Shown in pieces: positions 26,211 through 34,586 of a stretch of DNA of 64,000 nucleotides. The notes beneath the pieces were generated by a model. That model saw nothing but the letters and a program-made list of their open reading frames with translations. It searched no databases and was not told where the DNA came from. This stretch comes from Haloplanus sp. CK5-1. GTDB taxonomy: Archaea > Halobacteriota > Halobacteria > Halobacteriales > Haloferacaceae. A program made the position numbers and the translations under genes. Position 1 is the first letter of the stretch. Every line of letters begins with the position of its first letter. The stretch lies in the NCBI RefSeq assembly GCF_037201915.1, contig NZ_CP147505.1, positions 1,488,001 through 1,552,000 on the forward strand. Direction: 5' to 3'.

Positions 26211-28448
26211 TCAGAATAGCCGTTCGAGGAGGCCACGGTCGCGGTGTTTCTCCGCGAGCAGAACCGAACACTCCACGTCGTCGATGACGTCCAATACGAG
26301 CGATCCGGAGACGAGTCGACGGAGGAGCCCTTCTTCGGTCGCACCGAGGAGCAGAAGCGTCGCATCGTCCGCAGCGTTCCGGATAGCGGTCTCTATGTCA
26401 CCAGATTTGACCAGTCGGTTGGCATCCTCCAAACCGTTGTCTACTGCCCACTCCCTGAGGAATTTCTCGCCTGTGTCGCGGTCCTCCGCGACGTTGAGCA
26501 ACGTCACCTCGGCGTCGAACTCCGACTGAAGGTATCGTGCGATAGTGGCCGAGAGCTCCGAGTCCGGGCCACCGGCCGTCGGGAGTAGAACCCGCGAGGG
26601 ATCGAACCCGCGGTCCCGAAGAATCAGGAAGTCACAGGGGACTGCTTCGGTGAGTTCGTCGATCGCCGACTCCGCCCGTCCAGGGGAGCCATGCGACTCA
26701 GGCCCCCAGCCCATAACGACGAGGTCGGCGGTGTGGGTTCTGGCGGCATCGAAAATGGCCTCGTATGATTTGTGCGATAGGATGGTGTGTGTTTCGACGT
26801 CGACACCGAACGTTTCGGCGTCTTCGCGGGCGTTGTCGAGCAGGTGCTGTGAACTCTCGTCGATGTCGTCGGATCGGTCGGCGGCGGCCGCCAGCGCCGT
26901 TTGGTCGGGCACCGTGACGATATGAGTGGCGACGACGGTGCCACCGCGCTGTTTGGCGACGGCGCTGGCGAGCGTGATGAGTTCCTGTTGGTGTGCGGGG
27001 TTGGCCAAGGGCACCATCACGCGGTACTGCCCCCCGTCCGGCTGGACGCCAGCGGCGGCGCTGACGGCCGCGTCGGGCATCTCTCTCGAGCGCGAGATGA
27101 TGTATTTCGAGAGGATGCCCTGTTTTTCCGTTCGCGTCCGAGCGTAGAGGAAATACCACAGTATCGCCGCTACTGCGATGCCGAACGACAGGATCAGTGC
27201 GTCACTGGCGACGAAAATCAGTAGCGCAAAGGAAAGCACGACGCCCAAGATCGGCAGTATCGGATACAACGGAACGACGAAATCCGGGGTGTACTCCTCG
27301 GGAGCGACGTAGCGCATCACGATGAGCGCCAAATTCAGCAGGCCGTAGATGATGAGGTGTAATCCGGACGCGGCCCCGGACAGCAGCGTCAGATCGCCGA
27401 CGACGATGAACAGGAGGATGAGACCGCCAGTGATGCCGATAGCGCGGTAGGGGGTTCCGAACCGCTCGTGTATTTGATTGAGTGCCGGCGTGACGATACG
27501 GTCACGGCCCATCGCGAAGTTGATCCGCGAGGAGGCGAGGATGGAGGCGTTCGCACTCGAGGCGGTCGCGAGGAGGCCACCGAACAGCAGGGCACCACCC
27601 ATCACGGCTCCCTGGATGTAATCGCCCACTTCGACGACGGCGATGGGGTTCTCGGCGTCGGAACTGATGATATCCGCGATGAATCCCGGGGGAACGGCAG
27701 CGCTCATAATCACCAAGACGAACGCGTAGATAACCGTCACGATGACGACGCTGCCGATGACCGCCCGCGGGAGGTTCTTGCCGGGATCTTTGATCTCCTC
27801 GGCGACGCTCGTGATCTGGACGAAGCCGAGATAGGAGACGAAGATGAGACCCGTCGTCTCCAAGGTGGTGACCACGTCCGTCGCGGCCGGGAGGTTCGAC
27901 GGTTCGGCCCGGAGCGTCCCGAGGAACGTGAACACGGTGAGGATCACGACCAACAGGACGACGATGATGTTCTGGAGTCGCCCCGTCTCCTTCGCGCCGA
28001 CGTAGTTGACGAGGATGAAGAAGGCACCCCCGACGAGCGCGATTATCTTCACGACGGTGATCGATACCGGGCCGGCACCGACACTGCCCGAGAGACCGAA
28101 GATACGGGCGATGTACCGGCCGAACCCAACCATGTAGAACGCGCTGGCGAACGCCAGTCCAAGCCAGTTGGCCCAGCCAGCAATCGACCCGAACATCGGT
28201 CCCAGTGCGTGGTTGACGTAGTAGTAGGCCCCGCCCGAGCGGGGCATCGCAGTCCCGAGTTCGCTGGCCGACAGCGCCGTGAACAAGGCGATAACGCCAC
28301 CCAAGACGAACGCCACGGACGCTAGCGACCCGGCCTTGAGGATGGCTTCACCCGGCAGAACGAAGATACCCGCACCGATCATCGTCCCGACGCCGATGGT
28401 CAGGGCTGCGAGCGGTCCGAGGTCTTTGGCGAGGTCTTCCTCGCTCAT
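26211..28448 (-). CDS. APC-family amino-acid transporter with two C-terminal UspA domains
   Basis: 745 residues. Residues 15-440 are an APC-superfamily permease of about 12 membrane helices, with the GAGIF signature in TMIGAGIFVLPG (helix 1). Residues 470-610 and 620-740 are two universal-stress-protein domains (LVVMGWGPESHGSPGRAES and LLLLGATEEGLLRRLVSGS correspond to the nucleotide-binding G-x2-G-x9-G(S/T) region). UspA tails may gate transport by nucleotide. ATG 28448 overlaps the stop of the upstream uspA gene by four bases. Confidence 0.92.
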   Translation of the reverse strand: MSEEDLAKDLGPLAALTIGVGTMIGAGIFVLPGEAILKAGSLASVAFVLGGVIALFTALSASELGTAMPRSGGAYYYVNHALGPMFGSIAGWANWLGLAFASAFYMVGFGRYIARIFGLSGSVGAGPVSITVVKIIALVGGAFFILVNYVGAKETGRLQNIIVVLLVVILTVFTFLGTLRAEPSNLPAATDVVTTLETTGLIFVSYLGFVQITSVAEEIKDPGKNLPRAVIGSVVIVTVIYAFVLVIMSAAVPPGFIADIISSDAENPIAVVEVGDYIQGAVMGGALLFGGLLATASSANASILASSRINFAMGRDRIVTPALNQIHERFGTPYRAIGITGGLILLFIVVGDLTLLSGAASGLHLIIYGLLNLALIVMRYVAPEEYTPDFVVPLYPILPILGVVLSFALLIFVASDALILSFGIAVAAILWYFLYARTRTEKQGILSKYIISRSREMPDAAVSAAAGVQPDGGQYRVMVPLANPAHQQELITLASAVAKQRGGTVVATHIVTVPDQTALAAAADRSDDIDESSQHLLDNAREDAETFGVDVETHTILSHKSYEAIFDAARTHTADLVVMGWGPESHGSPGRAESAIDELTEAVPCDFLILRDRGFDPSRVLLPTAGGPDSELSATIARYLQSEFDAEVTLLNVAEDRDTGEKFLREWAVDNGLEDANRLVKSGDIETAIRNAADDATLLLLGATEEGLLRRLVSGSLVLDVIDDVECSVLLAEKHRDRGLLERLF

Positions 28449-28876
28449 GTCTCGTCCTCGCGAGGAAGAGCGATGACTGGGCGATCCGCCTGGGTCACCA
28501 GTTTCAGCGAAATGTCGCCGGAGAGGAACTGCATGAGTCGATTCCCGCCGCGGGAGCGGAAGGCGATGGCGCTGGCACCGACCTCGTCGGCCGCGTCGAA
28601 GATTTCGACGGCCACGTCCCGCCCGTAGGCAGTGTGTTCGTCGGCGTCGGGGAACACCGACCGGACGGCAGCGTACGATTTCGCGGCCAAGTCCTCGGAC
28701 TGTTCGACCGGTGTCTTGTCCGGCACGCCACCGCCCTTCTCTACGACGTGAAGAGCGGTCACGTGGGCCGGCCCGTAGGGTTCGAGTTCCTTCGCCGTCG
28801 CCAACGCGTCGGCTTCGTGAGCGACGGGAAGAAGGACATGAGCGAGGATGTCTTCGTCGTCGGTCTCACTGTTCAT
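28445..28876 (-). CDS. UspA-type universal stress protein
   Basis: 143 residues from ATG 28876 (a GTG at 28894 would add six). Usp fold with VLLPVAHEADALATAKEL at the start and ASAIAFRSRGGNRLMQFLSGDISLKLV at the end, the position of the nucleotide-binding loop. The coding end overlaps the transporter start (ATGA), forming a two-gene operon and suggesting a joint role. Confidence 0.88.
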   Translation of the reverse strand: MNSETDDEDILAHVLLPVAHEADALATAKELEPYGPAHVTALHVVEKGGGVPDKTPVEQSEDLAAKSYAAVRSVFPDADEHTAYGRDVAVEIFDAADEVGASAIAFRSRGGNRLMQFLSGDISLKLVTQADRPVIALPREDET

Positions 28877-29026
28877 GGTAGTGAATTTATCCACTATCTG
28901 TTAAGCGTGTGTACTCCGTCTCGGGTTGCCTGCGGGGAGGCGCCAGTAACGGCCCGGGCGCCCCAGCGGTTTGATTCGCTCGATTCGCTCGGCTCTTTTA
29001 ATAGGCTTCCGGAACACAAGTCCGAT

Positions 29027-29527
29027 ATGACCGTCTACGAGAGTGACCTTCCCGGTGTCGGGAAGAAATTCGAGATCGAAATCGGGGACGGAGAGCGGCT
29101 CGTCATCGTCACGCACAACACCGGCAAACGGGAGGTATTTCTCAAGGCCTCGGAGGGTGCTGACTCCGAGAAACTGTTCGAACTTCCCGACCGCCTGGCT
29201 CGTACCATCGGGACGATTCTGGAGGGTGCGTATTTCCAGCCGGTGCAATCCGAACAGGTCGAGACGATGCTCGCAGAGGGGACGTTTCTGGAGTGGTACA
29301 ACGTCGACGACGGGGCGGAGATCGCCGGCCAAACGCTGGCCGACGCACGTGTCCGTGAGCGGACGGGAGTGTCGGTTGCTGCCATCGAACGATCCGGGTC
29401 AGTCGTGCCATCACCACGAGCGGATACGGTTATGGAAGTCGGTGATACACTCGTGGTCATCGGTTCTCAGGAGGATTTACACGAGTTCGATGTACTCGTC
29501 TCTAACGACGCCGCTAGTCCCGAGTGA
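29027..29527 (+). CDS. KhtT-like regulatory subunit of K+/H+ antiporter (RCK_C/TrkA_C)
   Basis: 166 residues from ATG 29027. The N-terminal half is a small domain (MTVYESDLPGVGKKFEIEI) and the C-terminal half a TrkA_C domain (EIAGQTLADARVRERTGVSVAAI, MEVGDTLVVIGSQEDLHEF). Size and domain order match KhtT, the subunit that in Bacillus binds c-di-AMP and controls the KhtU antiporter. The KhtU-like gene follows after 32 bases. The ligand here is inferred only. Confidence 0.85.
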   Translation: MTVYESDLPGVGKKFEIEIGDGERLVIVTHNTGKREVFLKASEGADSEKLFELPDRLARTIGTILEGAYFQPVQSEQVETMLAEGTFLEWYNVDDGAEIAGQTLADARVRERTGVSVAAIERSGSVVPSPRADTVMEVGDTLVVIGSQEDLHEFDVLVSNDAASPE

Positions 29528-29545
29528 CTCCATGGCGAACGAACT

Positions 29546-29553
29546 GGAGGTGA
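29546..29553 (+). promoter_or_regulatory. Shine-Dalgarno site for the antiporter gene
   Basis: GGAGGTGA ends six bases before GTG 29560 and decides that start. Such a strong site fits a second gene in an operon, where leaderless initiation is not possible. Confidence 0.65.
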
Positions 29554-29559
29554 CGTGGC

Positions 29560-30789
29560 GTGGCGAGTGAGGTGGCGCTTTTCGAAGTCGGGGTGTTGTT
29601 TGCCGCGGTTGCACTCGTCGGTGGTATCGCCAGCCGGCTTCGCCAGTCGGTCATCCCGTTCTATATTGCAACGGGCATCCTGCTCGGTCCGTACGTTGTC
29701 GGCCGACTCACCCCCTACGCGCTCGAAGCGACCGAGTTTGTCGAACTGGGTGCTGAACTCGGCATCGTGTTTTTGTTGTTCTTTCTCGGACTCGAGTTCA
29801 ACCTCAACCGCCTGCTAGCCAATCGGAGTCGTATCGGTAAAGCCGGTACAGTCGACCTTGTCGTCAACTTCGGTGGTGGGCTGGTACTCGGATTCGTCCT
29901 CTTTCGGGCATTCCTGCCAGCGTTTCTGGTCGCGGGAATCGTCTACATTTCCTCATCAGCCATCATCACGAAGTCCCTCATTGACCTCGGGTGGATCGCC
30001 AACGACGAGGCCGAGCCGATGCTTGGCACGCTCGTCTACGAGGACCTCGTCATCGCGGTGTATCTCGTCGTCGCCTCGGCACTGTTGTTAGGGGGTGGTG
30101 ATATCGGAGCGGCCGCGCAGTCGATCGGAGTCGCACTGGGCGTCATCCTCGTCTTGTTGGCAGTCGTGTGGTTCGGGACACCGTTCTTCCAGCGAGTGCT
30201 CGACGCTGACTCGCACGAATTTATCGTGCTTCGAGCCGTCGGAATCACCGTCCTCGCTGCCGGTGCAGCACTCGCGCTCGGCGTCAGTGAGGCGGTCGCC
30301 GCCTTCTTCATCGGGATGGCCTTCTCCTCGACCGAACACGTCGAACAACTGGAGCGGCTCCTTGAGCCGATTCGTGACCTCTTTGCTGCCGTCTTTTTCG
30401 TTTGGATCGGCCTCGTGACCGATCCCCTGGTGTTCGCGGGCGTTCTCACGCTCATCCTCGTTGCGGTCGTGGTAACAGTCCCGACGAAGCTGGTGAGCGG
30501 GTATCTCGGCGGTCGGATGTACGACCTGGATATCCGTCAGTCGACGCGAGTCGGACTCGGAATGACTACCCGAGGCGAGTTCTCGCTCATCATCGCGACG
30601 CTGGCACTATCCGGTTCAGGAACCACGCTGACTGAGACGGTCGCCCAGACGATCTATGCATTTGCCGTCGGCTACGTCCTGGTCATGAGTATCGTCGGAA
30701 CGATGCTGATGCAGTATTCGACTCCGATCGAGGAGGCTATTGTCCCACGACTTTCGAAGGTTTTCTCTGATTCTTCCGTTGAGAATTGA
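29560..30789 (+). CDS. KhtU-like CPA2 K+(Na+)/H+ antiporter
   Basis: 409 residues, about 12 membrane helices, CPA2 family: FFLGLEFN in helix 3, GTLVYEDLVIAV carrying the helix-5 acidic pair region, TTRGEFSLIIA in the cytoplasmic side. It lacks an RCK tail, as in KhtU, whose regulatory subunit is separate. The GTG start is supported by a strong Shine-Dalgarno site. Likely role is K+ (or Na+) efflux in exchange for protons. Confidence 0.9.
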   Translation: MASEVALFEVGVLFAAVALVGGIASRLRQSVIPFYIATGILLGPYVVGRLTPYALEATEFVELGAELGIVFLLFFLGLEFNLNRLLANRSRIGKAGTVDLVVNFGGGLVLGFVLFRAFLPAFLVAGIVYISSSAIITKSLIDLGWIANDEAEPMLGTLVYEDLVIAVYLVVASALLLGGGDIGAAAQSIGVALGVILVLLAVVWFGTPFFQRVLDADSHEFIVLRAVGITVLAAGAALALGVSEAVAAFFIGMAFSSTEHVEQLERLLEPIRDLFAAVFFVWIGLVTDPLVFAGVLTLILVAVVVTVPTKLVSGYLGGRMYDLDIRQSTRVGLGMTTRGEFSLIIATLALSGSGTTLTETVAQTIYAFAVGYVLVMSIVGTMLMQYSTPIEEAIVPRLSKVFSDSSVEN

Positions 30790-30807
30790 TCGGAAGTATC
30801 CACTATT

Positions 30808-31359
30808 TCACTCCGATGGGCGCCACACACCACCTAATTCGTCGCGCTTGTAGTCCTCGTAATTCCCATCCTGAAAAATCGACACGCGGCCATTTTCCTC
30901 GCTGAGTGTGACAGCCGCGACCACCTCTGAACGAACTGAGACCTCGATAGCGCTCAGATGCTTCGTCCCCATCCAGTCGGCATACTCGATCGTATTGCCC
31001 TCCCCGACGTCACTCTGGCTTTTGATCCGAACCATCTGCTCTTGGATGGTACCGTCCGTGCTGATGATAACAGCACCACCGCGTGTGAACCCAACGTTGC
31101 GTGCCGCCTCAACGAATCTATCGAGATCTTCCGATACGACTCGACAGGTTTCGGTTGGCCATCTATTCTCGCCCAGCGAGTCAGCATATGATCCGGAGTG
31201 GACTCCAGTTACGATAACGAAATACAATCCTGGACCGCGGACGTGCTCTTCCTCCCACCGGTCGAAGCTAAGGCTGATGCTCTCGACCGCATACATCAGA
31301 AAATCAGTCAGCTCTCTCACTGTGGTGTACTCGACTCGTAATGGATCCGGATCTGCCAT
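30808..31359 (-). CDS. Diadenylate-cyclase-like (DisA_N) protein with altered catalytic motifs
   Basis: 183 residues. The middle and end follow the DAC/DisA_N fold: GPGLYFVIVTG, GGAVIISTDG (94-103), GTKHLSAIE (131-139), LSEENGRVSIFQDG (152-165). Active enzymes have DGA and TRHRAA at these places; here they are GGA and TKHLSA, so the metal-binding Asp and the phosphate-contacting Arg are changed. I infer loss or change of cyclase activity, perhaps a c-di-AMP or nucleotide sensor. It converges with the KhtTU-like operon, whose bacterial relatives are c-di-AMP targets. Confidence 0.75.
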   Translation of the reverse strand: MADPDPLRVEYTTVRELTDFLMYAVESISLSFDRWEEEHVRGPGLYFVIVTGVHSGSYADSLGENRWPTETCRVVSEDLDRFVEAARNVGFTRGGAVIISTDGTIQEQMVRIKSQSDVGEGNTIEYADWMGTKHLSAIEVSVRSEVVAAVTLSEENGRVSIFQDGNYEDYKRDELGGVWRPSE

Positions 31360-31592
31360 TGGAGTTCGTGTCCAACGTTCACTGGGCTGGTGTAATAAGA
31401 CCGCCCGGTCACGAATTCACACCGAGGTCACTCCTGTTTCGTCGGGTATTTTCGGGTACTGTAGCGCCTTTACGCCGTCTAGTAGGGGCGTACCGCACTC
31501 GGGGGGAACCCATCATGAATCGTGATAGAAGTCATTGTGGTTTGGATTCGTGGTAGACAGGTCGGCTGAACACCGAAATCGACATCCGAGTG

Positions 31593-32246
31593 CTACCCAC
31601 GCATGAGATTCAATACCTCGTCAACGACACCGGACTCGACGGCGAGGATATAGCGCTCGCCCGGCTCTAGAATCGTATCGGCCCCCGCGAGCTCTTCACG
31701 GTCTGCGGTCGAGATTAGGAGACTGCCCGTTGGAAGAGCAACCTCGTCGAGACGTCGCCCCGCAACGGGTGACGATTCGGCGACAGTTACCTCGATGATG
31801 TCGAGGTCGGCGGTCGGATAGATCAGTGTCCGGATGTCCTCACCGGTGAGCATATCCGCCGCGTGGTCGCCGCCGAGATGCTGTGGCAGAACGGTCGCAT
31901 CAACCACCTCGCCGTATTCGTGACCGGTTTGTGTCTCGGCGCGGGCGAGCGTTCGAACTGATGGAGCGAGTTGTTGAGTCTCCATACAGATTGCCAGATT
32001 CGTCCCCGTCTCGTCGGTGAGTGCTGCGATAGCATCGGCTCGGTTCAGGTCCGTCTGTTTCAGGATCGAGGGGCGCGTGGCATCGCCATGGATGACGGGG
32101 CCGAGGTAGGCATCCGACAGTTCTTCGACACGCTCCGCGTCGGACTCGATCAACACCACCTCGTGGCCTTGGTCCGCGAGGTTCTCGGCCGTCTGTAGGC
32201 CAACCCGTCCCCCACCGGCGACTACGAACCGTTTGGTTTCGGTCAT
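31593..32246 (-). CDS. TrkA-type K+ uptake regulator (RCK_N + RCK_C)
   Basis: 217 residues. Rossmann fold VVAGGGRVG at the start with the acidic LIESD after strand 2, GDATRPSIL, and a TrkA_C domain from about 140 (PVAGRRLDEVALPTGSLLIS, EPGERYILAVES). It binds NAD(H) or ATP in the family and controls K+ transporters. Its closest relative in view is the gene at 33919 (same length, same LNLMRG end). Confidence 0.9.
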   Translation of the reverse strand: MTETKRFVVAGGGRVGLQTAENLADQGHEVVLIESDAERVEELSDAYLGPVIHGDATRPSILKQTDLNRADAIAALTDETGTNLAICMETQQLAPSVRTLARAETQTGHEYGEVVDATVLPQHLGGDHAADMLTGEDIRTLIYPTADLDIIEVTVAESSPVAGRRLDEVALPTGSLLISTADREELAGADTILEPGERYILAVESGVVDEVLNLMRG

Positions 32247-32458
32247 GGTTTGCTACTTCGGACCGTGTTGTCTTCAACCACTACCCCGATTCTTTCGTAT
32301 CTGGAATGTGGTTGCTGGGCGCGATCGAGAGCTCTTATAAGGACTTATCAAATACCAGTTCGATTCCTGCACTGGGGGAATCCCCCCGGTAATAAAGTGG
32401 GCCAAACAGATCACCGGAAGCGTACGATGTACGACGAGCGAAACGGCGGTTGTAAGTA

Positions 32459-33913
32459 ATGAGCGGGAGTCAGACTCGCGCTCCAGAGGCCGAACTCGGG
32501 CTGCTCGACGCGACGATGATCGGGATGGGGGCGATGATCGGAGCCGGCATTTTCGTTTTGACGGGGTTGGCTGCCGAGATCGCTGGTCCGGCCGCGATTC
32601 TCGTCTTCGCGCTGAACGGGGTCGTCACCGCGTTCACCGGTCTTTCGTATGCCGAACTCGCTGCCTCGATCCCCAAAAGCGGCGGCGGGTACGCCTTCGT
32701 CCGGGAGATCTTCGACGACCTGCCCTCGTTCATCATGGGTTGGATGCTCTGGTTCGCCTATATGATCGCGGGAGCCCTGTACGCGCTCGGCTTCGCGCCG
32801 AACTTTCTCGAATTACTGCACGTCTATGGGATCGTCCCACCGCCGGGCCAGGTGGGTGCTGTCGCACTGCCAGTCGTCGACGCGGCGGTCCCACTCGCCT
32901 TTCTGCTGGCGTTCGTGGCGGTCCTCGGACTGGTGGCACTCAACGCCGTCTCGACGGCTGCCAGCGGCAGTGTCGAGACGATCTTTACGATCATCAAGGT
33001 GAGCATCTTGGTAGTCTTCGTCGCGTTCGGGCTCTCCTCGCCGATGTTCTCCAGCGCCGAGTTCCAGCCACTGTTCCCCGAAGGAAGCGGGGCGGCCGCG
33101 ATACTCCCAGCGATGGGGCTCACGTTCATCGCCTTCGAGGGGTACGACCTCATCACCACCGTCACCGAGGAGGTCAAGAATCCACGTGAGAACATTCCGA
33201 AAGCGATCTTCCTGAGCCTCGTCGTGACCGTGATTGTCTACTTGGCGGTCGTGACAGTCGCTATTGCAACGCTTGGAGCCGACGGGCTCGCGGATGCCGG
33301 CGAGGCGGGGATCGCCGCGGCGGCGACGTCGTTCATGCCGACCGGACTACCGATCATCCAGAACGGGGGCGCGCTCATCGTCTTCGGGGCGGTCTTTTCG
33401 ACACTGACTGCGCTGAACGCGGTCGTGATTGCCTCTTCGCGGGTGGCGTTCTCGATGGGACGCGAAGGACAGTTGTTGCCCTCGTTCGGTCAACTGCACC
33501 ACCGCTACGGGACGCCGTTCGTGGCAATCCTCGCCAGCGCGGTGGTCATGCTCGGGTCGGTGGCATTGCCGACCCAGAGTGCCGGCAACATGTCGAGTCT
33601 GTTCTTCCTGCTCTCGTTTATCATCGTCAACATCGCCGTGATCAGGCTTCGCCGCGAGCGCCCGAATATGAACCGCCCCTACGAGATGCCGTTCTACCCG
33701 GCACCCCCGCTGATCGGCGTCGCTCTCAACCTGATCTTGGCCGGAGTGCTCGTAGAGTACCTGATCCGGACGGATCCACTGGCGCTGGTCCTCAGCGCGG
33801 CATGGATCCTGCTCGGAGGGATAGCCTACTTCGCACTCAACCGACTGCGAGCGCAACCGAATCGTGGCCCGACAGACGCCGACACCGAAATCACACCGGA
33901 GGCTGAAGACTGA
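32459..33913 (+). CDS. APC-family amino-acid permease
   Basis: 484 residues with about 12 hydrophobic helices and the motif MIGAGIFVLTGLAAE in helix 1. It lacks a cytoplasmic domain, unlike the transporter at 26211. Substrate not predictable. It is followed after five bases by a trkA-like gene, so the soluble protein may be its regulatory subunit rather than a K+ one. Confidence 0.88.
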   Translation: MSGSQTRAPEAELGLLDATMIGMGAMIGAGIFVLTGLAAEIAGPAAILVFALNGVVTAFTGLSYAELAASIPKSGGGYAFVREIFDDLPSFIMGWMLWFAYMIAGALYALGFAPNFLELLHVYGIVPPPGQVGAVALPVVDAAVPLAFLLAFVAVLGLVALNAVSTAASGSVETIFTIIKVSILVVFVAFGLSSPMFSSAEFQPLFPEGSGAAAILPAMGLTFIAFEGYDLITTVTEEVKNPRENIPKAIFLSLVVTVIVYLAVVTVAIATLGADGLADAGEAGIAAAATSFMPTGLPIIQNGGALIVFGAVFSTLTALNAVVIASSRVAFSMGREGQLLPSFGQLHHRYGTPFVAILASAVVMLGSVALPTQSAGNMSSLFFLLSFIIVNIAVIRLRRERPNMNRPYEMPFYPAPPLIGVALNLILAGVLVEYLIRTDPLALVLSAAWILLGGIAYFALNRLRAQPNRGPTDADTEITPEAED

Positions 33914-33918
33914 CACAC

Positions 33919-34572
33919 ATGACCAGCAATCTCGACATCATCGTCGCTGGCGGCGGGCGAGTCGGCTTCCAGACAGCCGAGATACTTGCCAACCGTGGCC
34001 ACGACGTAACGATCATCGAACCCGACGAGCGAATCGTCTCGGAAATCGCCGACGAGTGGATCGCGACCGTCATCCAAGGCGATGCGACCAACCCCGACAT
34101 CATCGAACAGGCTGGCATCGAGCAAGCCGACGCGATTGCGGCCCTCACGGGTGAAACCGGGCTGAATCTCGCGGTTTGTCTGGCCGCTTCGGAGTTGAAT
34201 CCCGGAATTCGGACAATAGCGCGCATCGACCGCGCGGCCGGCACGGCCTACACCCGGTTCGTCGACGCGGTGCTCTTCCCCGAGCGGGCCGGCGCGCGCG
34301 TGGCGGCAAACGAGATCGTCGGCAGCGATGTCCAGACGCTGGCAGACGTGACCGGCGACCTCGACATTATGCTCGTTCGCGTCGCAGAGGGGGCCCCGGC
34401 CGCCGGAAAACAACTGACTGAAGTCCGATTTCCGGCCGGAACGTTAGTTGTCTCCGATGACGAAGGCCATCGAATCGCCCGCCCCGACACGATGTTGACC
34501 CCCGGCAACCGTTACGTCGTTGCCGTTGAACCGGACGTTGCCGACGAAGTGATGAATCTGATGAGGGGATGA
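33919..34572 (+). CDS. TrkA-type RCK protein paired with permease
   Basis: 217 residues: IIVAGGGRVGFQTAE with the second-strand acidic IIEPDE, GDATNPDII, then TrkA_C (AAGKQLTEVRFPAGTLVVS, TPGNRYVVAVE). A paralogue of the 31593 gene. Spacing of five bases after the permease stop makes translational coupling likely. Confidence 0.9.
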   Translation: MTSNLDIIVAGGGRVGFQTAEILANRGHDVTIIEPDERIVSEIADEWIATVIQGDATNPDIIEQAGIEQADAIAALTGETGLNLAVCLAASELNPGIRTIARIDRAAGTAYTRFVDAVLFPERAGARVAANEIVGSDVQTLADVTGDLDIMLVRVAEGAPAAGKQLTEVRFPAGTLVVSDDEGHRIARPDTMLTPGNRYVVAVEPDVADEVMNLMRG

Positions 34573-34586
34573 TGAACTCCAGCCGG

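Noticed and set aside
28634-29026. Extended KhtT-like protein starting at 28634
   Set aside because: The extra residues overlap the uspA gene and promoter region; ATG 29027 fits the family length.
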